Origin: Streptomyces sp. NBC_00341
GTDB taxonomy: Bacteria; Actinomycetota; Actinomycetes; Streptomycetales; Streptomycetaceae
Length of the DNA: 64,000 bases
Direction of reading: 5' to 3'
NCBI RefSeq assembly: GCF_041435055.1
Contig: NZ_CP108002.1
Location: forward strand, 7,254,001 to 7,318,000
Each line of letters begins with the position of its first letter. Positions within the stretch are counted from its first letter, which is position 1. The notes beneath the pieces were generated by a model that worked only from the letters and a program-made list of their open reading frames with translations, searched no databases and was not told the origin of the DNA. Both the position numbers and the translations under genes were made by a program. Shown here in pieces: positions 41,860 through 51,934 of the stretch.

Positions 41860-43536
41860 ATGTCGGCCACCAGTGCGACGGAGACGTTCCGGGCCGCCCG
41901 GGACTTTCTGCTGCGACACCGCGAGGACTACAGCGCGGCCTACGAGGGCTTCCGCTGGCCGCGCAGCGACCACTTCAACTGGGCGCTGGACTGGTTCGAC
42001 GTCATCGCCCGGGACAACGACCGCACCGCCCTGCACATCGTGGAGGAGGACGGCGGGCGTACCGAGATGTCCTTCGCCAGGATGTCCGCCCGCTCCAACC
42101 AGGCCGCGAACTGGCTGCGCGCCCAGGGCGTCCGCGAGGGCGACCGCATCCTCGTCATGCTCGGCAACCAGGTGGAGCTGTGGGAGACCGCGCTCGCCGC
42201 GATGAAGCTGCGCGCCGTCGTCATCCCCGCGACCCCGCTGCTGGGCCCGGCCGACCTGCGCGACCGGGTCGAGCGCGGCCGGGTCCGCCACGTGCTGGTC
42301 CGGGACGCCGACACCGCCAAGTTCGACGAGGTGCCCGGCCGCTACGGCCGGATCGTCGTCGGCGCGGACACCGAGGGCTGGCTCTCGTACACCGGGGCTG
42401 ACCAGCAGCCGGAGACCTTCACGGCGGACCGGGAGACCGACGCCGACGAACCGCTGATGCTCTACTTCACCTCGGGCACGACCGCCAGCCCCAAGCTCGT
42501 CGAGCACACCCATGTGTCCTACCCCGTGGGCCATCTCTCGACGATGTACTGGATCGGGCTCAAGCCCGGCGACGTCCACCTCAACATCTCCTCGCCCGGC
42601 TGGGCCAAGCACGCCTGGTCCAACCTCTTCGCGCCGTGGACCGCAGAGGCGACCGTCTTCATCTTCAACTACACCCGCTTCGACGCGGCCCGGCTGATGG
42701 CCGAGATGGACCGCTCGCAGATCACCAGCTTCTGCGCGCCGCCCACCGTCTGGCGGATGCTCATCCAGGCCGACCTCTCCCAGCTGAAGACCCCGCCCCG
42801 CGAGGTCGTCGCGGCGGGCGAACCGCTCAACCCGGAGGTCATCGAGTCGGTCCGGCGCGCGTGGGGCGTCACCATCCGGGACGGATTCGGTCAGACGGAG
42901 ACGGCCGTCCAGGTCGCCAACACCCCCGGCCAGAAGCTGAAGGCCGGCTCGATGGGGCGCCCGAGCCCCGGCTTCGAGGTGGTGCTCCTGGACCCGGTCA
43001 GCGGGGAGCCCGGCGCCGTCGAGGGAGAGATCTCCCTCGATCTCTCCGCCCACCCGGTCGGCCTGATGACCGGCTACCACGGCGACCCGGACCGCACCGC
43101 CGAGGCCATGGCGGGCGGCTACTACCGGACCGGGGACATCGGCTCCCGCGACGAGGACGGCTACATCACCTACGTCGGCCGCGCGGACGACGTCTTCAAG
43201 GCCTCCGACTACAAGATCTCGCCGTTCGAGCTGGAGAGCGCCCTGCTGGAGCACGAGGCCGTCGCGGAGGCGGCGGTCGTACCGGCCCCCGACCCGCTCC
43301 GGCTCGCCGTCCCGAAGGCGTACGTCGTCCTCGCCGAGGGCTGGGAGCCGGGCCCCGACACGGCCAAGGTGCTCTTCGCCCACTCGCGCGCGGTCCTCGC
43401 CCCGTACAAGCGGATCCGCCGGCTGGAGTTCGCCGAGCTGCCCAAGACCGTCTCCGGCAAGATCCGCCGGATCGAACTGCGTGAGGCCACGGCCCGGGGC
43501 ACCGGCGCCGAGTACGCCGAGGGGGACCTGGCATGA
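41860..43536 (+). CDS. Medium-chain-type acyl-CoA synthetase (AMP-binding)
   Basis: This 558-residue adenylate-forming enzyme has the P-loop-like motif [20 protein letters not shown], here split as [11 protein letters not shown]. The A5 motif is [10 protein letters not shown], the A7 aspartate YYRTGDIG, and the catalytic lysine region [13 protein letters not shown]. It matches the acetyl/medium-chain acyl-CoA synthetase group. GAGGAGGG lies before the ATG. Its stop overlaps the next synthetase gene (ATGA). It activates a carboxylic acid to its CoA ester with ATP; chain length is not determinable here. Confidence 0.92.
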   Translation: MSATSATETFRAARDFLLRHREDYSAAYEGFRWPRSDHFNWALDWFDVIARDNDRTALHIVEEDGGRTEMSFARMSARSNQAANWLRAQGVREGDRILVMLGNQVELWETALAAMKLRAVVIPATPLLGPADLRDRVERGRVRHVLVRDADTAKFDEVPGRYGRIVVGADTEGWLSYTGADQQPETFTADRETDADEPLMLYFTSGTTASPKLVEHTHVSYPVGHLSTMYWIGLKPGDVHLNISSPGWAKHAWSNLFAPWTAEATVFIFNYTRFDAARLMAEMDRSQITSFCAPPTVWRMLIQADLSQLKTPPREVVAAGEPLNPEVIESVRRAWGVTIRDGFGQTETAVQVANTPGQKLKAGSMGRPSPGFEVVLLDPVSGEPGAVEGEISLDLSAHPVGLMTGYHGDPDRTAEAMAGGYYRTGDIGSRDEDGYITYVGRADDVFKASDYKISPFELESALLEHEAVAEAAVVPAPDPLRLAVPKAYVVLAEGWEPGPDTAKVLFAHSRAVLAPYKRIRRLEFAELPKTVSGKIRRIELREATARGTGAEYAEGDLA

Positions 43537-45140
43537 CCGAGCCGTCCTACGCCCACGGCACCGGCGCCACCGCCCTGCTGGGCGACACCATCGGACGCGG
43601 CCTCGACCGGACGATCGAGGCGTACGGCGAGCGCGAGGCGCTGGTCGACGTGGTCTCAGGGCGGCGCTGGACCTACGCCGAATTCGGCAGGGACGTCGAG
43701 GAGCTGGCCCGCGCGCTGATGGCGTCGGGGGTGGCCAAGGGCGACCGGGTCGGCATCTGGGCGCTCAACTGCCCCGAGTGGGTGCTCGTCCAGTACGCCA
43801 CCGCCCGCATCGGCGCCGTCATGGTCAACATCAACCCCGCGTACCGGGCGCACGAGCTGGAGTACGTGCTGAAACAGGCCGGCGTCTCGCTCCTGGCCGC
43901 GACGCTCTCGCACCGCACCAGCGACTACCGCGCGCTGGTCGAGGAGGTCCGGGCGAACTGCCCCGCGCTGCGCGCCGTGCACTACATCGGCGACCCCAGC
44001 TGGGAGGAGCTGACGGCGGCCGCCGGATCAGTGACACCGGAAGAACTCGCCGCGCGTGAGGCCGAGTTGTCCTGCGACGACCCGATCAACATCCAGTACA
44101 CCTCCGGCACCACGGGCTTCCCCAAGGGGGCCACCCTCTCCCATCACAACATCCTCAACAACGGTTACTTCGTGGGGGAGCTGGTCGCCTACACCGAACA
44201 GGACCGGGTCTGCCTGCCGGTGCCCTTCTACCACTGCTTCGGCATGGTCATGGGCAACCTCGGCGCCACCTCGCACGGCGCCTGCATCGTGATCCCGGCC
44301 CCCGCCTTCGAGCCCGCCGCCGTGCTCGCCGCGGTCCAGCAGGAGCGCTGCACCTCGCTCTACGGCGTCCCCACGATGTTCATCGCGGAGCTCAACCTCC
44401 CCGGCTTCGCCTCGTACGACCTCTCCTCGCTTCGCACCGGCATCATGGCCGGATCACCCTGCCCGGTCGAGGTGATGAAGCGGGTCGTCGCGGAGATGCA
44501 CATGGACGAGGTGTCCATCTGCTACGGGATGACGGAGACCTCACCGGTCTCCCTGCAGACCCGCCGCGACGACGACCTGGAGCGCCGCACCGGCACCGTC
44601 GGCCGCGTGATGCCGCACATCGAGGTCAAGGTCATCGACCCGGCGACGGGCGTGACGCTGGAACGCGGTGTCTCGGGTGAACTCTGCACCCGGGGCTACA
44701 GCGTGATGCTCGGCTACTGGGAGCAGCCCGAGCGGACCGCCGAAGTGATCGACGCGGGGCGCTGGATGCACACGGGGGACCTCGCGGTGATGCGCGAGGA
44801 CGGCTACGTGCAGATCGTCGGCCGGATCAAGGACATGATCATCCGCGGCGGCGAGAACGTCTATCCGCGCGAGATCGAGGAATTCCTCTACGGACACCCG
44901 AAGATCGCGGATGTGCAGGTCGTGGGGGTGCCGGACGAGCGGTACGGCGAGGAGATCCTGGCCTGCGTCATCCCCGTGGACCCGGCGGACCCGCCGGCCC
45001 TGGAGGAGGTGGCGGCGTTCTGCCGCGGACAGCTGGCGCACTACAAGGTGCCGCGACTGCTGGAGATCCTCGAATCCTTCCCGATGACGGTCAGCGGGAA
45101 GGTCCGGAAGATCGAACTACGGGAGAACTACGGCCGGTAG
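43533..45140 (+). CDS. Fatty-acyl-CoA synthetase (AMP-binding)
   Basis: This 535-residue protein is a second adenylate-forming enzyme. It has [41 protein letters not shown] and [14 protein letters not shown], the complete set of motifs including the final lysine. It matches the long/medium-chain fatty-acid ligases of the AMP-dependent family. It is translationally coupled to the upstream synthetase, with which it probably shares a pathway but not a substrate range. Confidence 0.93.
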   Translation: MTEPSYAHGTGATALLGDTIGRGLDRTIEAYGEREALVDVVSGRRWTYAEFGRDVEELARALMASGVAKGDRVGIWALNCPEWVLVQYATARIGAVMVNINPAYRAHELEYVLKQAGVSLLAATLSHRTSDYRALVEEVRANCPALRAVHYIGDPSWEELTAAAGSVTPEELAAREAELSCDDPINIQYTSGTTGFPKGATLSHHNILNNGYFVGELVAYTEQDRVCLPVPFYHCFGMVMGNLGATSHGACIVIPAPAFEPAAVLAAVQQERCTSLYGVPTMFIAELNLPGFASYDLSSLRTGIMAGSPCPVEVMKRVVAEMHMDEVSICYGMTETSPVSLQTRRDDDLERRTGTVGRVMPHIEVKVIDPATGVTLERGVSGELCTRGYSVMLGYWEQPERTAEVIDAGRWMHTGDLAVMREDGYVQIVGRIKDMIIRGGENVYPREIEEFLYGHPKIADVQVVGVPDERYGEEILACVIPVDPADPPALEEVAAFCRGQLAHYKVPRLLEILESFPMTVSGKVRKIELRENYGR

Positions 45141-45153
45141 GGACCGGGCGCCG

Positions 45154-45396
45154 TCAGGCGGCTTCGATGATGTCGCCCGTGGCGGCGGCCCGGGTGGCGG
45201 CGGCCCACTCGATCAGGAGCACCTCGTACGCGGCGGACTCCACGGAGGACCAGTCCTGCCCGGCGCGGGCGTCGACCAGTGCGCGGATCGCCTCGTTCGC
45301 CTCGACGGCGGCGGGGTGGGCCGGCTGGGCGAGGTGTGCGGGCTGCGGGGCGTACGCCGGCGCATTCGGTGGAGAGTGCCGTGGAGTTAAGGCCAT
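45154..45396 (-). CDS. Small protein of unknown function, possibly acyl-CoA carboxylase epsilon-like
   Basis: This 80-residue protein has a Pro/Ala-rich N-terminus and an acidic helical second half (EANEAIRALVDARAGQDWS, AYEVLLIEWAAATRA). I do not recognise it with confidence. It faces the synthetase operon and ends 14 bases from it. The start at 45396 lacks a strong ribosome-binding site. The coding look of the helical half supports a real gene. The carboxylase idea rests on size only. Confidence 0.55.
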   Translation of the reverse strand: MALTPRHSPPNAPAYAPQPAHLAQPAHPAAVEANEAIRALVDARAGQDWSSVESAAYEVLLIEWAAATRAAATGDIIEAA

Positions 45397-45472
45397 GCGC
45401 CCCACTGTAAGGCCCCCCGCCGACAACCTGCCGAACATCTGTGGCCCCTGGCTCGAACGTGACCGATAGCAC

Positions 45473-46009
45473 TCACTGTGGCCGGTTGATTTCTGTGAGG
45501 TGCGGCACGTCGCGGCGCATACAGACCCGCGGCCACCGGTCGAGTCCGTGCTCCGCCTCCTCGGCCCGGATCTTGCGCAGCCCGTCGGTGAGTTCCGTCT
45601 CCGTCAGCACGCGGAAGCCGAGCCGGGCGTAGTACGGCGCGTTCCACGGGACGTGGGAGAACGTGGTGAGGGTGAGCGCGGCCAGGCCCTCGGCCGCCGC
45701 CCAGCGGTCCGTATGGCCGATGAGGCCGCTGCCCAGTCCGCGCCGGGCGGCCGCCGGGTGGACCGAGACCTGCTCGATGTGGGCGGCGCCGTCGACCGGA
45801 TCCGCGACGAGATAGGCCAGCGGCCGGTCGTCGGCGCCGACGGTCACCCAGGCCCGGCCGGCCCGGCGGTAGTCGTCCAGCACGTCCAGGGACGGCGGCT
45901 CGTCGTCGGCCACGCCGGACATGCCGACGGCGCGGAAGGGCTCTCCCGCGGCACGCTCGATGTCCTGAAGCAGCGGGAGATCCGGGCGGCGGGCAGGGCG
46001 GATGCGCAT
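45473..46009 (-). CDS. GNAT-family N-acetyltransferase
   Basis: This 178-residue protein has the GNAT fold. It shows MRIRPARRPDLPLLQDIE at the start, AHIEQVSVHPAAARRGLGSGLI with the acetyl-CoA loop RRGLGSG, and NAPYYARLGFRVL at the end of the core. It would acetylate an amine substrate. The neighbours do not indicate a target. It stands as a single-gene unit. Confidence 0.88.
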   Translation of the reverse strand: MRIRPARRPDLPLLQDIERAAGEPFRAVGMSGVADDEPPSLDVLDDYRRAGRAWVTVGADDRPLAYLVADPVDGAAHIEQVSVHPAAARRGLGSGLIGHTDRWAAAEGLAALTLTTFSHVPWNAPYYARLGFRVLTETELTDGLRKIRAEEAEHGLDRWPRVCMRRDVPHLTEINRPQ

Positions 46010-46055
46010 ACTCCAGTATGGAGTGATCCGCCCGCCGAGCGGTACGGGGCGGCGC

Positions 46056-46790
46056 TCAGGCGCCCGTGCTGACGAGTTCGTCCGCGGGGCTGTTCACCGG
46101 CTGCGGGGTCCCGGTGAGGTCCATGACGAAGAGCGGGATGGCCAGCCCGTCCGCGCGCTCCCTGGCGTCCGGCGCGTACCCGGCGAGCGAGAAGAACACC
46201 GCGGAGACCGAGGTGCTCAGCGCGTTGAGCCACAGGCATTCGACATCACGCAGCGCGGTCGTCCTGGTGGTGGAGTCGACCTGGGCGATCAGCCCCGCCG
46301 CCCGCAGGTCGATCCGGGACGAGGGGCGTTCGGCGGGCTGGACGACCTCGTGGTAGCCGAGCCACTTCAGGTACAGCGCGGCGGCGCCGACCGCGTCGCG
46401 CGCGGTACGGATCGTCAGCGGCCGGAACGCGGGTCTGGGGGCCGAGGCCGTACGCGGCAGCGGGATGTGGGACGGCCGCACCGGCGGGTCGCCCGGGTGG
46501 GGGCCGCCGTCCGGCGTGCGGCCCAGGGACGCCACCGGGCGGACCGGGATCCGCAGCACCGCACCGCACGGGCAGCACAGCTCGGGCTGCGGCCACTGGT
46601 CGTGCCGCCCGCAGGCGCGGCAGCGCACCGTCACCCAGTCGTCGTTCCAGGTGCGGTGGGTGATCGCCGTGACGGCGGCGCCGCGCAGCAGCGGCGGGGC
46701 GGTCGGGGCGCCGCACGGACAGGGGTAGGCGGCCGTGACGTACACGTGGTCGCGGCGGCAGTCCGGGCACCGTACCGGCACTGACTCCAC
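46056..46790 (-). CDS. Zinc-ribbon protein with a restriction-endonuclease-like domain
   Basis: This 244-residue protein starts with cysteine pairs: CPDCRRDHVYV, CPCGAPT, then CRACGRHDQW and CCPCGA, enough for two zinc ribbons within residues 1-85. The second half (about 130-235) resembles a PD-(D/E)XK/Mrr-like domain: LYLKWLGYHEVVQP, RIDLRAAGLIAQVDS, then AVFFSLAGYAPDA. The usual QxK is replaced by QVDS, so catalytic competence is doubtful. The GTG at 46790 is six bases after GGGAGG. A role in nucleic-acid binding or defence is possible but unproved. Confidence 0.7.
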   Translation of the reverse strand: MESVPVRCPDCRRDHVYVTAAYPCPCGAPTAPPLLRGAAVTAITHRTWNDDWVTVRCRACGRHDQWPQPELCCPCGAVLRIPVRPVASLGRTPDGGPHPGDPPVRPSHIPLPRTASAPRPAFRPLTIRTARDAVGAAALYLKWLGYHEVVQPAERPSSRIDLRAAGLIAQVDSTTRTTALRDVECLWLNALSTSVSAVFFSLAGYAPDARERADGLAIPLFVMDLTGTPQPVNSPADELVSTGA

Positions 46791-46944
46791 CCGTGGCCTC
46801 CCGTCGCCGCACGGACCGCGGGCGGCCCGGATTCCGGGCCGACTCCGCTCCGTACCCCCATGCTCCACCAAGAGCGAGGTCCGGGGGAGGGAGTTGAGCC
46901 ACTTCGGCCAAACGCTTCCGCAGGACCGCGCCGGGCCGCCTCCC

Positions 46945-46973
46945 TTGACGGCTGTCCGGGCGCGCTTTAGATT
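46945..46973 (+). promoter_or_regulatory. Promoter of gcl
   Basis: TTGACG (46945-46950) and TAGATT (46968-46973) are exactly 17 bases apart. The predicted start point near 46980 falls inside the first of two operator-like sites. Confidence 0.7.
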
Positions 46974-46976
46974 TGC

Positions 46977-47012
46977 TTCCGTATAGCAGAATCAAACTTC
47001 CGTAATACGGAA
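46977..47012. promoter_or_regulatory. Tandem operator of gcl, probably for an IclR/AllR-type repressor
   Basis: Site 1 is TTCCGTATAGCAGAA (46977-46991). Site 2 is the palindrome TTCCGTAATACGGAA (46998-47012). Centres are 21 bases apart, two helical turns. The same pair lies at the hyi promoter (58297-58332). Position downstream of the -10 box suggests repression. AllR-type control of glyoxylate genes is known in Streptomyces; its role here is inferred. Confidence 0.68.
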
Positions 47013-47073
47013 TTGGTGCTCTCAGGTGGCGCGACAGAGCCCGACTCCACCCAGGTCCGAGCAGGAGCACTCA

Positions 47074-48858
47074 ATGCCTCGAATGACCGCTGCCCGAGCG
47101 GCAGTTGAGATCCTCAAGCGCGAAGGCGTCAGCAACGCGTTCGGTGTGCCGGGCGCGGCGATCAACCCCTTCTACGCGGCCCTCAAGGCCTCCGGCGGGG
47201 TTCATCACACGCTCGCCCGCCACGTCGAGGGCGCCTCCCACATGGCGGAGGGCTACACCCGGGCCCGCCCGGGGAACATCGGCGTCTGCATCGGTACGTC
47301 GGGACCCGCCGGCACCGACATGATCACCGGCCTCTACTCCGCCATCGCCGACTCGATCCCGATCCTGTGCATCACCGGCCAGGCCCCGACCGCCGTCCTC
47401 CACAAGGAGGACTTCCAGGCCGTCGACATCGCCTCGATCGCGAAGCCGGTCACCAAGGCCGCCACCACCGTCCTGGAGGCCGCGCAGGTCCCCGGCGTCT
47501 TCCAGCAGGCCTTCCACCTGATGCGCACCGGCCGGCCCGGCCCGGTCCTCATCGACCTGCCGATCGACGTGCAGCTCACCGAGATCGAGTTCGACCCCGA
47601 CCTCTACGAGCCGCTGCCGGTGCACAAGCCCGCCGCGAGCCGCAAGCAGATCGAGCGCGCGCTGGAGATGCTGAACGACTCCGAGCGCCCGCTGCTCGTC
47701 GCGGGCGGCGGCATCATCAACGCCGACGCGTCCGAACTCCTGGTGGAGTTCGCCGAACTGACCGGCGTCCCGGTCGTCCCGACCCTGATGGGCTGGGGCA
47801 TCCTGCCCGACGACCACGAGCTGAACGCCGGCATGGTCGGCCTCCAGACCTCGCACCGCTACGGCAACGCGAACTTCCTGGAGTCCGACTTCGTCCTCGG
47901 CATCGGCAACCGCTGGGCCAACCGCCACACCGGCAAGCTGGACGTCTACACGCAGGGCCGCAAGTTCGTCCACGTCGACATCGAGCCCACCCAGCTGGGC
48001 AAGATCTTCGCCCCCGACCTCGGGATCGCCTCCGACGCCAAGGCGGCGCTGGAGCTGTTCGTCGAGGTGGCGCGCGAGCTGAAGTCGGCCGGCAAGCTGA
48101 AGGACCGCTCGCAGTGGGCCGCGTCCACGCAGGAGCGCCGTGCGACCCTCCAGCGCCGTACGCACTTCGACAACGTGCCGCTGAAGCCGCAGCGGGTGTA
48201 CGAGGAGATGAACCGGGCCTTCGGCCCCGACACCCGGTACGTCACCACCATCGGCCTCTCCCAGATCGCGGGCGCGCAGATGCTGCACGTCTACCGGCCG
48301 CGCCACTGGATCAACTGCGGCCAGGCCGGCCCGCTCGGCTGGACGATCCCGGCCGCCCTGGGCGTCGCGACGGCCGACCCCGAGGGCTCCGTCGTGGCGC
48401 TCTCCGGCGACTACGACTTCCAGTTCATGCTGGAGGAGCTCGCGGTCGGCGCGCAGCACAACATCCCCTACGTGCACGTCCTGGTGAACAACTCCTACCT
48501 GGGGCTGATCCGCCAGGCGCAGCGCAACTTCGACATCGACTTCCAGGTCAACCTGGAGTTCGAGAACATCAACTCGCCCGAGCTGGGCGCCTACGGCGTG
48601 GACCACGTCAAGGTCGTCGAGGGCCTCGGCTGCAAGGCGATCCGCGTCACCGAGCCGGACCAGCTGCTGCCGGCCTTCGAGGAGGCCAAGAAGCTGGCGG
48701 CGGAGTTCCGGGTGCCGGTCGTCGTCGAGGCGATCCTGGAGCGGATCACGAACATCTCGATGAGCGGCACGGACATCGCCTCGGTCAACGAGTTCGAGGA
48801 CGTGGCGTCGGAGCCGGGCCACGCGCCTACGGCAATCCGGCCGTTCGCGCAGGCGTGA
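47074..48858 (+). CDS. gcl: Glyoxylate carboligase
   Basis: This 594-residue thiamine-diphosphate enzyme joins two glyoxylates to tartronate semialdehyde and CO2. It aligns closely with E. coli Gcl along its length: [60 protein letters not shown] and [21 protein letters not shown]51 replaces the glutamate used by other ThDP enzymes, which is diagnostic for Gcl. The ThDP motif is [25 protein letters not shown] lies six bases before the ATG. It feeds GlxR, encoded at 57392-56493. Confidence 0.97.
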   Translation: MPRMTAARAAVEILKREGVSNAFGVPGAAINPFYAALKASGGVHHTLARHVEGASHMAEGYTRARPGNIGVCIGTSGPAGTDMITGLYSAIADSIPILCITGQAPTAVLHKEDFQAVDIASIAKPVTKAATTVLEAAQVPGVFQQAFHLMRTGRPGPVLIDLPIDVQLTEIEFDPDLYEPLPVHKPAASRKQIERALEMLNDSERPLLVAGGGIINADASELLVEFAELTGVPVVPTLMGWGILPDDHELNAGMVGLQTSHRYGNANFLESDFVLGIGNRWANRHTGKLDVYTQGRKFVHVDIEPTQLGKIFAPDLGIASDAKAALELFVEVARELKSAGKLKDRSQWAASTQERRATLQRRTHFDNVPLKPQRVYEEMNRAFGPDTRYVTTIGLSQIAGAQMLHVYRPRHWINCGQAGPLGWTIPAALGVATADPEGSVVALSGDYDFQFMLEELAVGAQHNIPYVHVLVNNSYLGLIRQAQRNFDIDFQVNLEFENINSPELGAYGVDHVKVVEGLGCKAIRVTEPDQLLPAFEEAKKLAAEFRVPVVVEAILERITNISMSGTDIASVNEFEDVASEPGHAPTAIRPFAQA

Positions 48859-48882
48859 TCCTGTAGGGCCTGCGGCACCGTC

Positions 48883-48922
48883 CCCGAAGAGCACCTACGG
48901 AGATCCGTAGGTGCTCTTCGGG
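48883..48922 (+). terminator. Intrinsic terminator of gcl
   Basis: A perfect 18-bp stem joins 48883-48900 (CCCGAAGAGCACCTACGG) and 48905-48922 around the loop AGAT, 24 bases after the gcl stop. Confidence 0.9.
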
Positions 48923-48924
48923 CT

Positions 48925-48967
48925 TGCACTCCGTAAGGATTCGAACCTGCGACACCCGCTTCAGGAG
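48925..48967 (-). pseudogene. tRNA-Arg(CCT)-like 3' fragment (possible attachment-site remnant)
   Basis: On the minus strand this stretch reads CTCCTGAAGCGGGTG, then TCGCAGGTTCGAATCCT, then TACGGAGTGCA. That matches the part of a tRNA from the anticodon loop (anticodon CCT) through the T loop GGTTCGAATCC to a degenerate acceptor end. There is no matching 5' half, and the T stem no longer pairs fully. It lies exactly at the border between gcl and the two-component/phosphotransferase insert. Integrative elements often use tRNA 3' ends, so this may mark an old insertion. Confidence 0.45.
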
Positions 48968-49106
48968 CTTCGACTTCACATCGCTCGTGCAGCAGGTTGG
49001 AAGCGGTGCCTGTTCGGGCGTCCCGACGGGTCATACCCAGGTCCGACCCCGCAGTTCAGCTCCTGGTCCGACGCCCTGCGGGGACGGCGCAGGCATCGTC
49101 GTCAAC

Positions 49107-49895
49107 ATGACGAACCCGACGACATCCATGGCCACGGCGGTCGCAACGACCGGCGCCCGACTACGTGCCGCGCTGCCTGTGGAGCGGTTGGAGGGGACCG
49201 GCTTCCCCGGGCGTTGGGTGGGTGGCACCGCCATGGTGCTCGGCCCGCTCCTGATGCTGACCGGCGCGTTGTTGCGGGCCCGCTTCCACTTTTTCTACCC
49301 CGACCAACTCGCGGCGTACGAGCGGCACCCCACCCTGATGGCCACCGCGTACAGCCTCTTTGCCGCGGGCAGTCTGCTGCTCTGGCCCGCCGTGGCCGTT
49401 GTGGCCGCACGGATCGGGTCCCGCAGTGCCGGATGGGGGCTGTGGGGCGGGGTGTTGGTCATGCTGGGACTGTTCGCCCGCGCCTTTCACGCGGGCGTGG
49501 ACCATCTGGCCTTTCAGCTGGTGCGTTCCCAGGGAGTCGGGCCCGCCACCGAAGCGGTCTCTGCCGGCTACGGGGCCTTTCATGTCTTCGCCACGCTGAA
49601 CCTCGCCATCCTCGCCGGGTGGGTGGTCCTCGCGCTGGGCTCCTGGCGCACCCGGGTGCTCGGCCCGGTCCGCGCTGCCGCACTCGGCCTCACCTCGGCA
49701 CTGCCCCTCGGGGTGCTGAAGGGAACCACCCCTGTGTCGCTGGTGGCCCTGACCGGACTGTGCGCGGCACTGGTGCCGCTGGGCGTGGCGCTGCTGCGTG
49801 AAGCGCCCCGTCCCGGCCGGGCGGCGGTGCTGCGCTGGGTGCCGCTGACCCTGGTGACGCTCGGGCTGATGGTGCTGCTGGGACAGGCCGGTTGA
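49107..49895 (+). CDS. Multi-pass membrane protein of unknown function
   Basis: This 262-residue protein has about six to seven hydrophobic segments after a 35-residue polar N-terminus. The first loop ARFHFFYPDQLAAYERHP is a possible conserved motif. No enzyme family is recognised. It directly precedes a histidine kinase and response regulator in the same direction, so it may be sensed by or partnered with them. The ATG lacks a strong ribosome-binding site. The 140 bases before it contain only the tRNA-like fragment edge. Confidence 0.72.
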   Translation: MTNPTTSMATAVATTGARLRAALPVERLEGTGFPGRWVGGTAMVLGPLLMLTGALLRARFHFFYPDQLAAYERHPTLMATAYSLFAAGSLLLWPAVAVVAARIGSRSAGWGLWGGVLVMLGLFARAFHAGVDHLAFQLVRSQGVGPATEAVSAGYGAFHVFATLNLAILAGWVVLALGSWRTRVLGPVRAAALGLTSALPLGVLKGTTPVSLVALTGLCAALVPLGVALLREAPRPGRAAVLRWVPLTLVTLGLMVLLGQAG

Positions 49896-49922
49896 GTGGA
49901 CGCGTACAGGTACGGTCGGGTC

Positions 49923-51077
49923 ATGAAGCCCAAGGGGCAGCGCCATCTCTACGCCCTCGACGTCAGCGCGGCCCTGGCCCTGACCACCGTGTACGTCGGC
50001 TTCGCCCGGCTCACCGCCGACGACGGCCAGCCCGTCTACACCGGACCGGTCTGGCTGGGCTGGCTGATTGCCGCCACGGTCGGCCTGCCGATCGCCGTAC
50101 GCCGTCGTTGGCCGCTCGCGGTCCTGGCGTCCGTGCTGGCCTCCCTGTCCGCGGCATCGCTCCTCGACATCCCCCGTGAGCCCTACGTCGCCGCCGGGCT
50201 TGCGGCCTACCTCGTCGGACTGGCCGAGCCCGCCCGCAGGTCCGTGCTCGCACTCGCGGTGACGCTGCCGGTGGCGTGCGGTGCCGTCTATCTCGGCGAG
50301 GCGGTGGTGACTCCCGCCGAGGACTGGCGGGGCGCCGTCGGGGTGGCCGGGCTCGTGCTCCTGGTGATCGGCGGGGCCTGGGGCGCGGGGTTCACCGTGC
50401 GCGGCCGCCGGTCCGAGGCTGCCCGGGAACAGCGGCGCCGGTCGGAGCACGCACTGGACGAGGAGCGTCTGAGGATCGCCCGTGAGGTGCACGACATCGT
50501 CTCGCACAACCTGAGCCTGATCGCCGTCAAGGCGGGTGTCGCCGGGCATGTGGCGGAGGCCGACCCGAGGGAGGCGCGGGCCGCCCTCAAGGTCATCGAG
50601 GAGACAAGCCGTTCCGCACTGGCCGAGATGCGGCGCACGCTCGGTGTGCTGCGTATCGAGGGCGCGCCGCTGGGCCCCGTACCGGATCTCGACGGCCTCG
50701 GCCCGCTCGCCGCACAGGCACACCGGGCCGGGGTGGATGTCGACCTGACGGTGCGCGCCACGGAGGGCCTGACCGAGGGAACGCGGCTGACCATCTACCG
50801 GATCGTCCAGGAGGCCCTCACCAACGCGGTCCGGCACGCCGCCCCGACCCGCTGCCAGGTCACGGTCGAGGCGGACGCGCGCGAGATACGCATCGACATC
50901 ACGGACGAGGGGCCACCGTCCGCACGCGGGCAGGCCGACCGCGAACTGTCGCGCGGGCATGGCCTCTTGGGCATGCGGGAGCGGGCGATGATGTACGGCG
51001 GCAGCTGCGAGGCGGGGCCTCGGCCGGAAGGCGGCTTCGCGGTGTCCGTCCGCCTGCCCGCCGAAGGGAACCGATGA
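49923..51077 (+). CDS. Two-component sensor histidine kinase (NarL-type partner)
   Basis: This 384-residue kinase has five to six N-terminal membrane segments (about 10-150). A HisKA_3 dimerisation domain follows with H190 in REVHDIVSHNLSLIAVKAG. The ATPase domain shows IVQEALTNAVRHA and GHGLLGMRERAMMYGG. This is the typical actinobacterial DUF-sensor kinase layout. The start is the ATG at 49923; a GTG at 49896 is an alternative. The response regulator overlaps its end by four bases. Confidence 0.9.
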   Translation: MKPKGQRHLYALDVSAALALTTVYVGFARLTADDGQPVYTGPVWLGWLIAATVGLPIAVRRRWPLAVLASVLASLSAASLLDIPREPYVAAGLAAYLVGLAEPARRSVLALAVTLPVACGAVYLGEAVVTPAEDWRGAVGVAGLVLLVIGGAWGAGFTVRGRRSEAAREQRRRSEHALDEERLRIAREVHDIVSHNLSLIAVKAGVAGHVAEADPREARAALKVIEETSRSALAEMRRTLGVLRIEGAPLGPVPDLDGLGPLAAQAHRAGVDVDLTVRATEGLTEGTRLTIYRIVQEALTNAVRHAAPTRCQVTVEADAREIRIDITDEGPPSARGQADRELSRGHGLLGMRERAMMYGGSCEAGPRPEGGFAVSVRLPAEGNR

Positions 51078-51766
51078 CCATGACCGACGTGACCCCGGTC
51101 CGGGTACTGATCGTCGACGACCAGGCGATGGTGCGCGGCAGCTTCCGGGTCCTCGTCGACCACACGCCCGGCATGACGGCCGTGGGCGAGGCCGCGAACG
51201 GAGCGGAGGCCGTCGAACTCGCCCGCCGCGAGAGGCCGGACGTCGTGCTGATGGACGTACGCATGCCGGGCCTCGACGGCATTGAGGCGACCCGGCGGAT
51301 CTGCTCGGACCCGGTCCTGTCCGGCGTCCGCGTCCTCATCCTCACCACCTTCGACCTGGACGAGTACGTCTACGCCGCCCTGCGCGCCGGTGCCGCGGGA
51401 TTTCTGCTCAAGGACACCCCGCCGGCCGAGGTCCTCACCGCCATCGGAGTCGTCGCCGCGGGCGAGGCACTCCTCGCCCCCTCGGTGACCCGCCGCCTGA
51501 TCGCGGAGTTCGCCCGCCGTCCCGAGCCCGCGCGCCCGCCCAGCCGCTCGCTGGACGGGATCACCGACCGGGAGTTGGAGGTGCTCGGTCTGATCGCGCG
51601 GGGGCTGTCCAACACAGAGATCGCAGAGCACCTCCATCTGAGCCTCGCCACGGTCAAGACCCATATCGGGCGGCTACTCGCCAAGCTGCGTTCGCGGGAC
51701 CGCGCCCAGCTCGTGATCGTCGCCTACGAGACCGGGCTTGTGGGCGAGCGCCGGCGTGGAGTGTGA
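51074..51766 (+). CDS. Response regulator, NarL/FixJ type
   Basis: This 230-residue protein has a receiver domain with acceptor D61 in VVLMDVRMPGLDG and the conserved lysine in FLLKDTPPAE. A LuxR helix-turn-helix is at about 160-220 (TDRELEVLGLIARGLSNTEIA, LATVKTHIGRLLAKL). ATGA overlap with the kinase gene makes a clear pair. Target genes are unknown; the upstream membrane protein gene is the nearest candidate. Confidence 0.93.
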   Translation: MTMTDVTPVRVLIVDDQAMVRGSFRVLVDHTPGMTAVGEAANGAEAVELARRERPDVVLMDVRMPGLDGIEATRRICSDPVLSGVRVLILTTFDLDEYVYAALRAGAAGFLLKDTPPAEVLTAIGVVAAGEALLAPSVTRRLIAEFARRPEPARPPSRSLDGITDRELEVLGLIARGLSNTEIAEHLHLSLATVKTHIGRLLAKLRSRDRAQLVIVAYETGLVGERRRGV

Positions 51767-51934
51767 GATGCGCAGGGCGGACGGCCCTCCGAGGGCTCGG
51801 TACCGGTCGGGCCCACTCATTTTCCTGATCATGGCGCCTGTTGCGTTGCTCATCTGGGTTCGATGCCAACTGTGCCGAGCCGAGGTAGTTGGCTGCCTGG
51901 CACCGTCCTCGTTCCTCTATGCCAAGATTCGGGG

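Noticed and set aside
48591..49034. A 147-codon minus-strand frame covering the tRNA-like fragment and gcl end
   Set aside because: Its VAGSNP stretch is just the translation of the tRNA T-loop sequence, a frequent annotation artefact.
51784..51796. Small hairpin GCCCT-CCG-AGGGC after the response regulator
   Set aside because: Only five base pairs and no T tract; too weak to call a terminator.
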